Assembly (NCBI GenBank): GCA_040754625.1 | Contig: JBFMCF010000033.1 | Coordinates: forward strand, 1 to 64,000 | DNA: 64,000 bases | DNA from: a bacterium | GTDB taxonomy: Bacteria; JACRDZ01; JAQUKH01 | Direction of reading: 5' to 3' | Shown: positions 6,628 to 14,468 of the stretch, one piece after another | Numbering within the stretch: the first letter of the stretch is position 1 | How the letters are laid out: every line of letters starts with the position of its first letter | Notes under the pieces: generated by a model | Told to the model about the DNA's origin: nothing | What the model saw: only the letters and a program-made list of their open reading frames with translations | Database searches by the model: none | Position numbers and translations under genes: made by a program

Positions 6628-7230
6628 TCAAGTTATTTCACTCCTGCCCTCCATAGCCCTCACGAGGGTCACCTCATCCGCATATTCAAGGTCCGCACCC
6701 ATCGGAAGACCATGTGCCAAACGCGTTATTTTTAGATTAAAAGGTCTTAACTGTTTCGCGATATACAGGGCCGTTGCCTCACCTTCCACATTAGGATTAA
6801 TTGCAAGAATTACCTCTTTAATCCCGCCTTTTTTAACTTTTTCCACTAAACTGTTAATTTTAATATCATCCGGGCCAAACCCGTCTAATGGTGAAATTCT
6901 ACCCAGTAAAATATGATAAACTCCGTGAAACCCCCTTGTTTTTTCAATCGCGATCAGATCACTTGGCTCTTCTACTACGCAAATAACTTTTGTATCCCTG
7001 TTTTGGTCGCTGCAGATATTACAAACATCAAATTCTGTCAGATTATTGCAAATCGAACAATAATGAATTTTATTTTTTACTTCCTGAATAGCATTTGCCA
7101 ATGCATAAGCTTCGTCTTTCTCCGTCTTTAATATAAAAAATGCCAGGCGCTGGGCAGTCTTCGGGCCGACTCCCGGAAGTTTATTCAATTCATTTATTAA
7201 TCTTTCAAAACTGTCTGAATAAAGTTTCAT
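6628..7230 (-). CDS. recR: Recombination mediator RecR
   Basis: The 200-residue product has the full RecR layout: helix-hairpin-helix LNKLPGVGPKTAQRLAFF, a four-cysteine zinc finger CSIC...CNIC around residues 57-72, a Toprim domain (VCVVEEP-type strand, GRISPLDGFGPDD) and the C-terminal LAHGLPMGADLEYADEVTL. RecR acts with RecF/RecO in loading RecA at gaps. The start at 7230 is chosen because AAGGAGGGG lies upstream; an upstream in-frame ATG would add residues not found in RecR. It is in the common dnaX-ybaB-recR order, all on the minus strand. Confidence 0.95.
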   Translation of the reverse strand: MKLYSDSFERLINELNKLPGVGPKTAQRLAFFILKTEKDEAYALANAIQEVKNKIHYCSICNNLTEFDVCNICSDQNRDTKVICVVEEPSDLIAIEKTRGFHGVYHILLGRISPLDGFGPDDIKINSLVEKVKKGGIKEVILAINPNVEGEATALYIAKQLRPFNLKITRLAHGLPMGADLEYADEVTLVRAMEGRSEIT

Positions 7231-7259
7231 TTTAAATACAACCCCTCCTTCTTTCATTA

Positions 7260-7351
7260 GCAATTAACAATTGGCTATTGACAATTGACAATTATATTTA
7301 TTTTACAATTAAAATTGTCAATTGCTAATTGTCAATGCTCAATTGTCAATT
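7260..7351. repeat. AATTGACAATT-word module between ybaB and recR
   Basis: It contains CAATTAACAATTGGC, GACAATTGACAATT, AATTGTCAATTGC, TAATTGTCAATGC and CAATTGTCAATTC. It is the same word family as at 6504-6593, with a central AT spacer and complementary halves that can fold into one hairpin in the transcript ahead of recR. Confidence 0.6.
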
Positions 7352-7361
7352 CAGAGCGGGG

Positions 7362-7682
7362 CTACATCATTCCGTTCAGTCCCGGTATATTCAATCCCCC
7401 GGTTAACTTGCTCATTTCAGAAGAAACCATCTCCTGCGATTTTTTTAAACCTTCGTTAATTGCCGCGAGAACTAAATCCTCGAGCATTTCCAAATCGTTC
7501 GGATTAACGACTTGCTGTTCAATTTTTATCTGGCGGAGATGCTGCCTGCCATCAAATATTACCTTTACCATACCGCCCCCGCTTGAAGCCTCCACAGTTT
7601 TATTTTCCAGTTCTTTCTGTATCCGTTTCATATCGGACTGCATTTTCTGAACCTGCGCAAGCATCGATGCCATTTTATTCAT
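7362..7682 (-). CDS. ybaB: YbaB/EbfC family nucleoid-associated protein
   Basis: This 106-residue protein has the YbaB/EbfC pattern: an N-terminal helix MASMLAQVQKMQSDMKRIQ, the strand KTVEASSGGGMVKVIFDGR, and the C-terminal LAAINEGLKKSQEMVSSEM plus a glycine-rich tail. The family binds DNA as a dimer and is usually co-encoded with dnaX and recR, as here. Its ATG abuts the end of a CCAGCCCTTCC repeat element, whose AAAGGAAGGG end serves as the ribosome binding site. Confidence 0.93.
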   Translation of the reverse strand: MNKMASMLAQVQKMQSDMKRIQKELENKTVEASSGGGMVKVIFDGRQHLRQIKIEQQVVNPNDLEMLEDLVLAAINEGLKKSQEMVSSEMSKLTGGLNIPGLNGMM

Positions 7683-7773
7683 CCAGCCCTTCCTTTCTTA
7701 ACATATTTTTTTTAATAAAACACTTATTATTTTTATCACCTAACTCTTTTTTTTACTTTTTAGGAAGGGCTGG
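7683..7773. repeat. CCAGCCCTTCC inverted-repeat element, copy 1 (91 bp)
   Basis: Ends are CCAGCCCTTCC and GGAAGGGCTGG, perfectly inverted, around an AT-rich core. The dnaX stop codon lies 26 bases to the right and the ybaB ATG is directly adjacent on the left. Copies 2 and 3 are at 19787-19880 and 20166-20254; ends are conserved and cores are not. Confidence 0.75.
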
Positions 7774-7798
7774 ATTCACCCCAATCCTTCCCATATAC

Positions 7799-9589
7799 TT
7801 ATGAGGGGCCGGGTTCATCCGGGACCCCTTTTTTATGTTTTGATTTTTTTATCTCAATAATCTCACCGCCGAAAGTGTCTAACGCCGATTTCAAAACAGG
7901 GTCTGATAAAATCATTTTTCGTTCACTTAAAAAATCCATTTCCTTTTTTTCTTCTTTTTTCGCCTTTCCTGTGTTTTCCCTGACAACACATTTAATCTGC
8001 ATACTTTTTCCCGTCAATTCATTAACCGCCATAGATATAAATTTAAGGTTGCTGTTTTCCTCCACACGTTCTTTGTAAAACACATTATCAGGATAAAAGC
8101 CCAAACTAAATTCATTGTTTTTTTCATCCACTACTTCACAATGATCCAGTAAGTTCCCGAGCATGACCTTTTTTTCTTTTACCAAATGCACAATTTCTCT
8201 CCAGCAAGATTTAATGGGGCGTTTTTCCCCGGATTGAGGCTTGACATCCGCAGTTTGTGACTCGTGATCCGTGATCCGTTGTTCGCTGTCCATCAACCGG
8301 GACTTACCCTTTACGATTTGCTCATCCTCCTGCTTTTTGGACGGTTCATGAACCGCCCCTGCAGTTTGGGCAGGCACAAGACCTGCCCCTGCATTGCTCT
8401 TGACTGGTGACTGGAAACTGGTGGTCCCTCTTTGCTCCATACCCTCTGCTCTCTGCCCTATGCTTTTCGCCTCTTGCCCCTTGACCCTTACCTCTCCTTC
8501 TGCCTGCGTTATCTTCACCAGTGCCATTTCCATAAGAATTCTGGGGTAACTGGAACGCCGGATTTCCAATTCTGTTTCATTTAAAATTTTCATTATCTCC
8601 AGCAATCTTTCTTTTGTAAAGGCGTCGCGGTATTTTGCAATATTTTTTACTTGAGCAGGGGACAAATCCGCCAGAACACCGGTATCAGAGCCCGGGACAA
8701 TAATTACCACCAGGATGTGCCTCAGATAATCAAGCATTGTTTTAATAAACTGGTTCAGATCATAACCTTTTCCCAAAAGCCGGTTCAAAAAAAACAACGC
8801 GCCTGGTGGGTCTCTTTTAACGATAATCTCACAAAATTCCTCCAAAATCTTTTCTTCTGTCAGCCCAAGAAAATCCTGGACATCTTTTTTTGTAATTTTT
8901 TTCCCGCTGTAAGACACTGCCTGGTCCAGAAGGCTTTGACTGTCACGCATACTCCCTTCTGACGCCTGCGCAATCATATAAAAAGCTTCTTCTTCAACAT
9001 CCATGCCTTCCTTTTCTGCAATATATTTTAAATGTTTGACAATTTCAGGCACATTTACCCTCCGGAAATCAAATCTCTGGCACCGGGAAAGAATTGTTAA
9101 AGGGACTTTGTAGGGTTCAGTTGTCGCAAAAATAAAAATAACATGGGGAGGCGGTTCTTCCAGCGTCTTTAAAAGGGCATTAAAAGCCTCTTTAGTCAGC
9201 ATATGGACTTCATCAATTATATAAATCCTGTATTTCCCGCTGACAGGCGCGAATTTAACATTTTCCCTTAAATTCCTGATTTCATCTATACCACGGTTTG
9301 AAGCGCCGTCAATTTCAATAACATCCATCGAGACACCCCTGGTAATTTCTTCACAGCTTATGCAGGTATTACAAGGGGAATAATCTTTTCTTTTTTCACA
9401 ATCAAGCGCTTTTGCTAAAATTCTTGCCGCGCTTGTCTTCCCGACTCCCCGCGGCCCTGAAAAAAGATAAGCGTGCGCGATTCTATTCAAAGCCAATGCG
9501 TTTTTTAAAGTAAGCGCGACATGGTTTTGGCCGATTAATTCATCAAAATTCTGCGGCCGGTATCGCCGGGCAAGTACTATGTATGACAT
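7799..9589 (-). CDS. dnaX: DNA polymerase III subunits gamma/tau
   Basis: The 596-residue clamp-loader ATPase starts MSYIVLARRYRPQNFDELIG. It shows Walker A GPRGVGKTSAARILA, a zinc site around CEKRK...CNTC.SC, Walker B IIDEVHMLTKEAFNALLKTLEE, sensor SRCQRFDFRR and the domain III helices to about residue 370. Residues from about 375 to 470 form an unconserved linker whose DNA consists of several intergenic repeat families, after which a tau-like C-terminal domain (about 480-580) resumes. An in-frame upstream ATG at 9634 would translate the adjacent GTAGGGGCGA palindrome and is rejected. It heads the dnaX-ybaB-recR set, just downstream of the SRP RNA. Confidence 0.95.
   Translation of the reverse strand: MSYIVLARRYRPQNFDELIGQNHVALTLKNALALNRIAHAYLFSGPRGVGKTSAARILAKALDCEKRKDYSPCNTCISCEEITRGVSMDVIEIDGASNRGIDEIRNLRENVKFAPVSGKYRIYIIDEVHMLTKEAFNALLKTLEEPPPHVIFIFATTEPYKVPLTILSRCQRFDFRRVNVPEIVKHLKYIAEKEGMDVEEEAFYMIAQASEGSMRDSQSLLDQAVSYSGKKITKKDVQDFLGLTEEKILEEFCEIIVKRDPPGALFFLNRLLGKGYDLNQFIKTMLDYLRHILVVIIVPGSDTGVLADLSPAQVKNIAKYRDAFTKERLLEIMKILNETELEIRRSSYPRILMEMALVKITQAEGEVRVKGQEAKSIGQRAEGMEQRGTTSFQSPVKSNAGAGLVPAQTAGAVHEPSKKQEDEQIVKGKSRLMDSEQRITDHESQTADVKPQSGEKRPIKSCWREIVHLVKEKKVMLGNLLDHCEVVDEKNNEFSLGFYPDNVFYKERVEENSNLKFISMAVNELTGKSMQIKCVVRENTGKAKKEEKKEMDFLSERKMILSDPVLKSALDTFGGEIIEIKKSKHKKGVPDEPGPS
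8260..8480. repeat. Cluster of repeat modules inside the dnaX linker
   Basis: On the minus strand the linker DNA runs through a GGGCAGAGAGCAGAGGGTATG-type purine module, CCAGTTTCCAGTCACCAGTC, GCAGGGGCAGGTCTTGTGCC with its inverted half, GCAGGGGCGGTTCATGAACCG, and GGATCACGGATCACGAGTCAC. Each word type matches intergenic repeats, two of them elsewhere in this window (24245-24268 and 57908-57988). All are in frame and stop-free. Confidence 0.6.
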
Positions 9590-9607
9590 GTCGCTCCAAT
9601 AATTAAT

Positions 9608-9663
9608 GTAGGGGCGAGCCGTTGGCTCGCCCAAATAGGGCGATTCACCGAATCGCCCCTACA
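9608..9663. repeat. GTAGGGGCGA double-hairpin (REP-like) element
   Basis: GTAGGGGCGAGCC-GTT-GGCTCGCCC forms one hairpin and GGGCGATT-CACCG-AATCGCCC a second; the outer ends GTAGGGGCGA and TCGCCCCTAC are also inverted. It lies between dnaX and the SRP RNA gene. A GTAG-initiated hairpin pair resembles REP/BIME units mobilised by RAYT transposases, but none is encoded in the window. Confidence 0.6.
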
Positions 9664-9698
9664 CAAAATGGCATTGCCATGCACCTTATATGGTGCAT

Positions 9699-9799
9699 GG
9701 CGGCGCAAGGTCAAAACACATAAAATCTCTATTTATCGCTGCTTCCTTCCGGACCTGGCGAGGTTCATAAATATTTTATCGCCTTTTCCAGGCGCCGCC
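9699..9799 (-). ncRNA. ffs: Signal recognition particle RNA, small bacterial type (4.5S)
   Basis: The minus strand carries the SRP domain IV signature CCAGGTCCGGAAGGAAGCAG (about 9758-9739), with the symmetric loop and GGAA tetraloop context, inside a stem closed by GGCGGCGCC at the 5' end (9799) and GGCGCCGCC-complementary GCGCCGCC at the 3' end. The length of about 101 nt fits the 4.5S class lacking an Alu domain. It sits upstream of dnaX, a common location. Confidence 0.9.
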
Positions 9800-9825
9800 A
9801 AAAATTTTTGCTTCTCAAAAATTTT

Positions 9826-9945
9826 GTGTAATTAGTAATTTGCATTTTGTAATTTGTTCAAAGTAAGATTAATTGTATCGGAAACATCAGTGAAAATTTT
9901 TCCCAAAATACAAATTACACACACAAAATACAAATTTAAAACAAA
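9826..9945. repeat. CAAATTAC-word module between the SRP RNA and cyclophilin genes
   Basis: GTAATTAGTAATTTGC, TTTTGTAATTTG and the complementary AAATACAAATTACAC, AAAATACAAATTT form inverted copies of one word around a unique centre. A related fragment occurs at about 18948-18990. Confidence 0.45.
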
Positions 9946-9947
9946 TT

Positions 9948-10481
9948 TTATTTCTTCTCAATTGTAACTTTTTCCATAACATCGCCAACCGCGATTTTGT
10001 GGACAACGTCAATACCCTCTATCACCTGCCCGAAAACTGTATATTGGCCGTCCAAAAAAGGCGCCGGCGCAAGACATATATAAAATTGGCTGCCCGCGCT
10101 GTCAGGGGCATTGCTTCTTGCCATCGCGACTGTTCCTTCAAGATGCGGCTTCATATTAAATTCAGCCTTAATAGTATAGCCGGGCCCGCCTGTCCCGTTT
10201 CCTTTCGGGTCTCCCCCCTGGATAACAAAACCGGGTTCTCTTCTATGGAATTTTAGCCCATTGTAAAAACCCTTATTTGCAAGCTTCTTAAAGTTATCAA
10301 CAGTGTTTGGCGCGTCGTCCGGGAAAAATTTAAAAATAATATTTCCTTTTTTTGTCTGGATTACTGCCACCTCCATAGTTTTTTCCTGGGCTTTACTTTC
10401 CACTTTACCTCCTTCTTCTGCTGATATCAGATTGGTTGTTAAAAAAATCCCAAACACCAATAACATAGCAATTTTTCTCAT
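9948..10481 (-). CDS. Exported cyclophilin-type peptidyl-prolyl isomerase
   Basis: The 177-residue product starts with a Sec signal peptide ([21 protein letters not shown]) followed by a short linker and a complete cyclophilin domain: [48 protein letters not shown], and [24 protein letters not shown] (split here from one run by conserved Gln-Phe). The catalytic Arg and Phe-Gln-Phe-type residues are kept. The start at 10481 has AAAGGAGGAG upstream; a longer in-frame start would translate the tRNA-linked repeat. It should assist folding in the periplasm. Confidence 0.92.
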   Translation of the reverse strand: MRKIAMLLVFGIFLTTNLISAEEGGKVESKAQEKTMEVAVIQTKKGNIIFKFFPDDAPNTVDNFKKLANKGFYNGLKFHRREPGFVIQGGDPKGNGTGGPGYTIKAEFNMKPHLEGTVAMARSNAPDSAGSQFYICLAPAPFLDGQYTVFGQVIEGIDVVHKIAVGDVMEKVTIEKK

Positions 10482-10511
10482 GAAATGTTCTCCTCCTTTA
10501 AAATTTGAATA

Positions 10512-10611
10512 ACTGAAAATCGATAATCGAAATTTGACCGAATCGAAGATTTGTTCTAATCTATTCTCAACTTTCGATTTTCGATTCTCCGCCATTTTTG
10601 CTTCGCAAAAA
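10512..10611 (-). repeat. tRNA 3'-trailer module, copy A (after tRNA-Ser GGA)
   Basis: On the minus strand the tRNA end CCGCCA continues into TTTTTGC-GAA-GCAAAAATGGCGG, a hairpin that also engages the tRNA 3' end, and then into GAATCGAAAATCGAAAG...GATTCGGTCAAATTTCGATTATCGATTTTC. The module runs up to the ribosome binding site of the cyclophilin gene. Confidence 0.7.
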
Positions 10612-10702
10612 TGGCGGAGAGGCAGGGATTTGAACCCTGGGACCCCTTTAGGAGGTCACACACTTTCCAGGCGTGCCGATTAAACCGCTCTCGCACCTCT
10701 CC
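10612..10702 (-). tRNA. tRNA-Ser(GGA)
   Basis: A 91-nt class II tRNA with acceptor GGAGAGG/CCTCTCC, discriminator G and encoded CCA, a long variable arm (GACCTCC-TAAA-GGGGTC), and anticodon stem CACGC/GTGTG closing the loop CTGGAAA, anticodon GGA. The T arm is CAGGG-TTCAAAT-CCCTG. Confidence 0.93.
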
Positions 10703-10707
10703 GAATT

Positions 10708-11094
10708 TTATCCTATAATCGCCTTAATTTTATCCATTAACTGTTCCTTTGTGACAGGTTTCTGGGCAAAATCCACATGATTTATCTTTTTCAACTGCCT
10801 CAGGATGCTTGGGCTTAAAACACTTACCACGAGTATTGGAATATTTTTAATCTTTTCATCCTCTTCTTTTCTGACATGCATAAAAAAAGCGTCACCCGAC
10901 ATGGGCTCCATGATAATATCCAGTATTATTAAATCATATTTTTTCACCTTCAACTGTTTTAAAGCCTCTTCCGCGTTACTTTCAAAATCAAAATTATACT
11001 TATCTTTCTGGTCATTGAAAAAAATCTCATAGATTTCCCGCATATCTTTGTCATCTTCAATAATCAAAATGTTTCTTATGTTGTTTTTTGTCAT
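10708..11094 (-). CDS. Stand-alone response regulator receiver
   Basis: A 128-residue CheY-like receiver with acidic pair Asp14-Asp15, phospho-acceptor Asp59 in LIILDIIMEPMSG, the Ser/Thr-position region ILVVSVLSP and the conserved Lys in FAQKPVT. There is no output domain. It lies 27 bases downstream of a PAS histidine kinase, which is its probable partner. It could relay phosphate or act by protein contact. Confidence 0.92.
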   Translation of the reverse strand: MTKNNIRNILIIEDDKDMREIYEIFFNDQKDKYNFDFESNAEEALKQLKVKKYDLIILDIIMEPMSGDAFFMHVRKEEDEKIKNIPILVVSVLSPSILRQLKKINHVDFAQKPVTKEQLMDKIKAIIG

Positions 11095-11121
11095 AACCGC
11101 CTCCTGTAAGATATTTTTTTC

Positions 11122-12924
11122 TCAATTGTTTTTTTTATTTTTAGGCAATCTGACTATTACCGTAGTCCCATGGTTCCTGCCTTTTGATTCAATTTCAATC
11201 TGTCCCTTATTTATTTCAACAAGTTCCCTGCATATTGTAAGCCCCAATCCTGAACCTTCAACAGCCGCGTGGCGCTTGTAAAATTTATCAAACACCCGGG
11301 ATATGTCCTTTGCCTCTATGCCGCATCCCGTATCTTTTATACTTATTTCTATATAATCCTTTACAATCCTGCCTGAGACGAAGATTCCGCCTTTATTCGT
11401 AAATTTTATCGCGTTATCTATAATATTCTGCATTATAACCGATATATCATTTTTTTCCGCCCGGACAAAATTGGCGTATTGAGGTATATTTATCTCAAGC
11501 CCGATCTTTTTCTTATCAAGAAGATACCTGCTCCTTTTAATAATATTATCGAAAACAGATTTTAAAGAAACTTTAGTCTTTCTTTTTTTTAAAATCTTAT
11601 TGTCTTTTGTTTCAAGCGCAAATAGTTCCAGGATATTATCAATATCTTTATGTAATTTTTTAAGATTTTCCGAAATTATACGGTATGCTTTTTTAATCTG
11701 GTCAATCTTATTAAATTCCAGTCCCGCTTTAAACACATCCACGGCCATTTCTGCTATGGCAACCGGTGTTTTTAAATCATGGGAAATATCGCGGATTAAA
11801 GTGTTTTTTATATGTTCTATCTGTTTACGTTCCGTGATGTCTGTCATAATGCCGAGTATGGCCTTTTCTCTTTCATAGGTTATTAATTTTGTTGCCAATA
11901 TTGCTTCAATTCTTTTGCCTTCCTTTGTAATTAAAGAATATTCATAAGGCGGAACATTATAACCTTTCATATGCCTTATAAACGCCTTTTCCACAAGTTC
12001 CCTGGATTCCGGCGCGATTAATTTTCTAAAATCAAAACCAGGAGAATAAAATTCTTCTCTGCTATACCCCATGATTTTTTCACATATTTTATTAATATAA
12101 ACTATTTTCCCTTTTTTATTTATAAATATCTGGTTAGGTAATTGTTCTGTCAGGTTCCGGAACTTTTCTTCCGATTCCCTCAAGGCCCTTTCCGCCTTCT
12201 TGCGCCGGGTGATATCCAGCGCAATATCAAGAACACCCTTGACTTTTTCTTTTTCATCTTTTATGGGGATCCCTCTAATCAGCCATTCCCTGCCGTCAGG
12301 AGCAAACATTTCCCTTTCTCTAAACCGTCCGGTTTTTACCGCCTCTGTCACCGGGCAATTTTGACACGGCTTATCCAACTTATGAAAAGCCTCGTAACAA
12401 ATTTTACCCTTCAATTCATCCTGTGTATAGCCAAAAGATATGCATGTCGCTTTATTAGCCCATAAAATTCTATTTTTTGTATCCTGGTAAGCCACCAGGT
12501 CCACCATATTATCTAAAATGAGCAATTTATCATTTTCGCTCTTTTTTAAAGCCTGTACAACATTTTTCTGTTTTGTAATATCCGCTGATAAATGAATTGC
12601 CCCCACAAGGTTATTATTATCATCAAAAAGCGGCGTCGTCCTGATATAAAGCCATTTCTCCTGCCTGGGGATAAAGACCTCGGACATTTCAAATTTTTTA
12701 CTCTCAAGCATTCTTTTATGAGGGCATTCTTCTATCGGTTCATCTGTTTCATGAATAATTTCATAACATTTTCTGCCCTGGAAATAAGCCGCATCTTTCT
12801 TTTTTGCGGACAAGATAGCCTTATTCGCTTTGATTATGGTGAAGTTTTTGTCCAAAAGATACACAAATTCCGACATTGTGTCAAATGCCGGCGACCAGAA
12901 TTTCATATAATCTATCTGTTCCAT
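11122..12924 (-). CDS. Soluble PAS-PAS-PAS sensor histidine kinase
   Basis: The 600-residue kinase has three PAS domains (about 10-120, 130-242 and 250-368), then HisKA with H-box DISHDLKTPVA (His382) and HATPase with N-box NIIDNAIKF, G1 DTGCGIE and G2 GSGLGLTI. No membrane segment is seen, so the signal is cytoplasmic. PAS1 and PAS2 each contain CP-containing motifs (EECPHKRM, CQNCPV), common in PAS domains of this group. The neighbour upstream is a close paralogue with the same PAS1; the receiver at 10708 follows. The ATG is only 3 bases after the preceding stop codon. Confidence 0.92.
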   Translation of the reverse strand: MEQIDYMKFWSPAFDTMSEFVYLLDKNFTIIKANKAILSAKKKDAAYFQGRKCYEIIHETDEPIEECPHKRMLESKKFEMSEVFIPRQEKWLYIRTTPLFDDNNNLVGAIHLSADITKQKNVVQALKKSENDKLLILDNMVDLVAYQDTKNRILWANKATCISFGYTQDELKGKICYEAFHKLDKPCQNCPVTEAVKTGRFREREMFAPDGREWLIRGIPIKDEKEKVKGVLDIALDITRRKKAERALRESEEKFRNLTEQLPNQIFINKKGKIVYINKICEKIMGYSREEFYSPGFDFRKLIAPESRELVEKAFIRHMKGYNVPPYEYSLITKEGKRIEAILATKLITYEREKAILGIMTDITERKQIEHIKNTLIRDISHDLKTPVAIAEMAVDVFKAGLEFNKIDQIKKAYRIISENLKKLHKDIDNILELFALETKDNKILKKRKTKVSLKSVFDNIIKRSRYLLDKKKIGLEINIPQYANFVRAEKNDISVIMQNIIDNAIKFTNKGGIFVSGRIVKDYIEISIKDTGCGIEAKDISRVFDKFYKRHAAVEGSGLGLTICRELVEINKGQIEIESKGRNHGTTVIVRLPKNKKNN

Positions 12925-12927
12925 TTT

Positions 12928-14235
12928 CTATCCCTTTGGCAAATTAACTATTATTTTGGCCCCCTGCTTTTTGCCTTTTGACTTAACCTCTATTGTTCCT
13001 TTATATATATTAACAATTTCTTTACAGATTGCAAGCCCTAAACCCGTGCCTTCAACCGCAGGGTGCCGTTTATAAAACTTATCAAAAACCCTCTTTATAT
13101 CTATGTGGTCTATTCCACAACCTGTGTCTTTTACTGTTATCTCAATTTCACCTCCTTTCAACCTGCTTTTTATTGAAATACTGCCTTTGTCAGTAAATTT
13201 TACAGCATTATCCAAAAGATTACTCATTAAAATCAAAGCGTATTTTCTGTCTATTATAACATTTTTTGCGTTTTCCGGAACATCTATATTAACCTGGAGA
13301 TTTTTCCCCGATATAAGGTAAGTTAATCCTTTTAATATTTCATTAATCACGGATACCAATGAAACTTTTCGTTTTTTCTTCTTTTTATGCGCTATTCTCC
13401 CGGTTTCAAAATCAGCCCAGAAAATGGCGTCCTTTGCGTTTTCAAATGTTATCCGGAATTCTTCCTCCGATTTTCTTAAAGCGTCCTCGGCTTTTTTCCG
13501 CCCGGTGATATCATGCTGTGTCGCAATTGAGCCTGTTATTTTACCTCTGTTATCTTTAATTGTACTTATTGTTACAAAAGATAAAAATTCTGTGCCGTTC
13601 TTTTTTATATTCGGGATCTCCCCTTCCCATAATCCTTCTTTCATAAGGGCAGTCGTTATCTCCCTGGTTAATTCATCCCTTTTTGATACCGCGTTAAGCA
13701 GGGTCACATCCTTTCCTATCAACTCGCCCTTTTTACATCCAAACAGTTTATCAAAAGCGTTATTCGTATATATTATTCTGAAAACATCTTCCAGCGAAGT
13801 AATAGATACAGCTTCTCTTGCATGTTCAACCGCTTTTAGCAATTTTTCTCTTTCTTCTTCTATTTTCTTGTGTTCTGTTATATCTTCCGAAAAGGTTATA
13901 CCCCCGATTAAATCATTTTTTTCATCAAAAACCGGGTTTGTTCTTATATTAAGCCACTTCCCCTTACCTGGAATAAATAACTCCAGTGTTTCAAATTTCC
14001 TGCTTTTAAGCATTCTTTTATACGGACAATCTTTGGCAATGGGCGTATTTACTCCGTATATGGCCTTATAACATTTTCTGCCTGTTAATGAACTTTCCTT
14101 TTTTCTTGTAAAATCAACAACAGCTTTATTGACTTTTATTACATTAAAATCTTTGTCCAAAAGATATACAAATTCCGACATAGTGTCAAATACAGGAGAC
14201 CAGTATTTATTAAAATCGATTTTACTTTTTAACAT
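12928..14235 (-). CDS. PAS sensor kinase-like protein lacking the phospho-accepting histidine domain
   Basis: This 435-residue paralogue of the neighbouring kinase has PAS1 (about 8-125) and PAS2 (about 130-250), then the start of a third PAS (FENAKDAIFWADFETGRI). The sequence jumps at about residue 285 straight into the linker that precedes HATPase (KKKKKRKVSLVSVINEIL). The ATPase domain keeps NLLDNAVKF, DTGCGID and GTGLGLAI. Compared with the paralogue, most of PAS3 and the whole H-box helix are absent, so autophosphorylation in the usual way is impossible. The deletion is in frame, and it may act as an ATP-binding decoy or be decaying. Confidence 0.85.
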   Translation of the reverse strand: MLKSKIDFNKYWSPVFDTMSEFVYLLDKDFNVIKVNKAVVDFTRKKESSLTGRKCYKAIYGVNTPIAKDCPYKRMLKSRKFETLELFIPGKGKWLNIRTNPVFDEKNDLIGGITFSEDITEHKKIEEEREKLLKAVEHAREAVSITSLEDVFRIIYTNNAFDKLFGCKKGELIGKDVTLLNAVSKRDELTREITTALMKEGLWEGEIPNIKKNGTEFLSFVTISTIKDNRGKITGSIATQHDITGRKKAEDALRKSEEEFRITFENAKDAIFWADFETGRIAHKKKKKRKVSLVSVINEILKGLTYLISGKNLQVNIDVPENAKNVIIDRKYALILMSNLLDNAVKFTDKGSISIKSRLKGGEIEITVKDTGCGIDHIDIKRVFDKFYKRHPAVEGTGLGLAICKEIVNIYKGTIEVKSKGKKQGAKIIVNLPKG

Positions 14236-14259
14236 AATTTGATTTTTTTAATGTTCCAT

Positions 14260-14357
14260 TGAAAATAGAAAATCGAAAAGAGACCGCAATCTTTAACTTT
14301 CCTGTCAAATCTCGATTCTCTATTTTCGATTGCTCTGTCCCGATGTTACATCGGGAC
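14260..14357 (-). repeat. tRNA 3'-trailer module, copy B (after tRNA-Arg UCG)
   Basis: The encoded CCA is followed by hairpin GTCCCGATG-TAA-CATCGGGAC, then AGAGCAATCGAAAATAGAGAA, GATTTGACAGG and GATTGCGGTCTCTTTTCGATT. Confidence 0.75.
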
Positions 14358-14434
14358 TGGTGCGCCTGGCCCGATTCGAACGGGCTACCTTCAGATTCGA
14401 AGTCTGCCGCTCTATCCAGCTGAGCTACAGGCGC
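14358..14434 (-). tRNA. tRNA-Arg(UCG)
   Basis: A 77-nt tRNA with acceptor GCGCCTG/CAGGCGC, discriminator A, encoded CCA, anticodon loop CTTCGAA (anticodon UCG, reading CGA/CGG) and T arm GCCCG-TTCGAAT-CGGGC. The outer anticodon-stem pair is a G-A mismatch. Confidence 0.93.
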
Positions 14435-14468
14435 AAAAAAAAGTAAAATTTTTCCTATTCACTAAATA

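Noticed and set aside
9590-9634. An N-terminal extension of DnaX
   Set aside because: It translates the GTAGGGGCGA palindrome; the family starts MSYxVLARRYRP.
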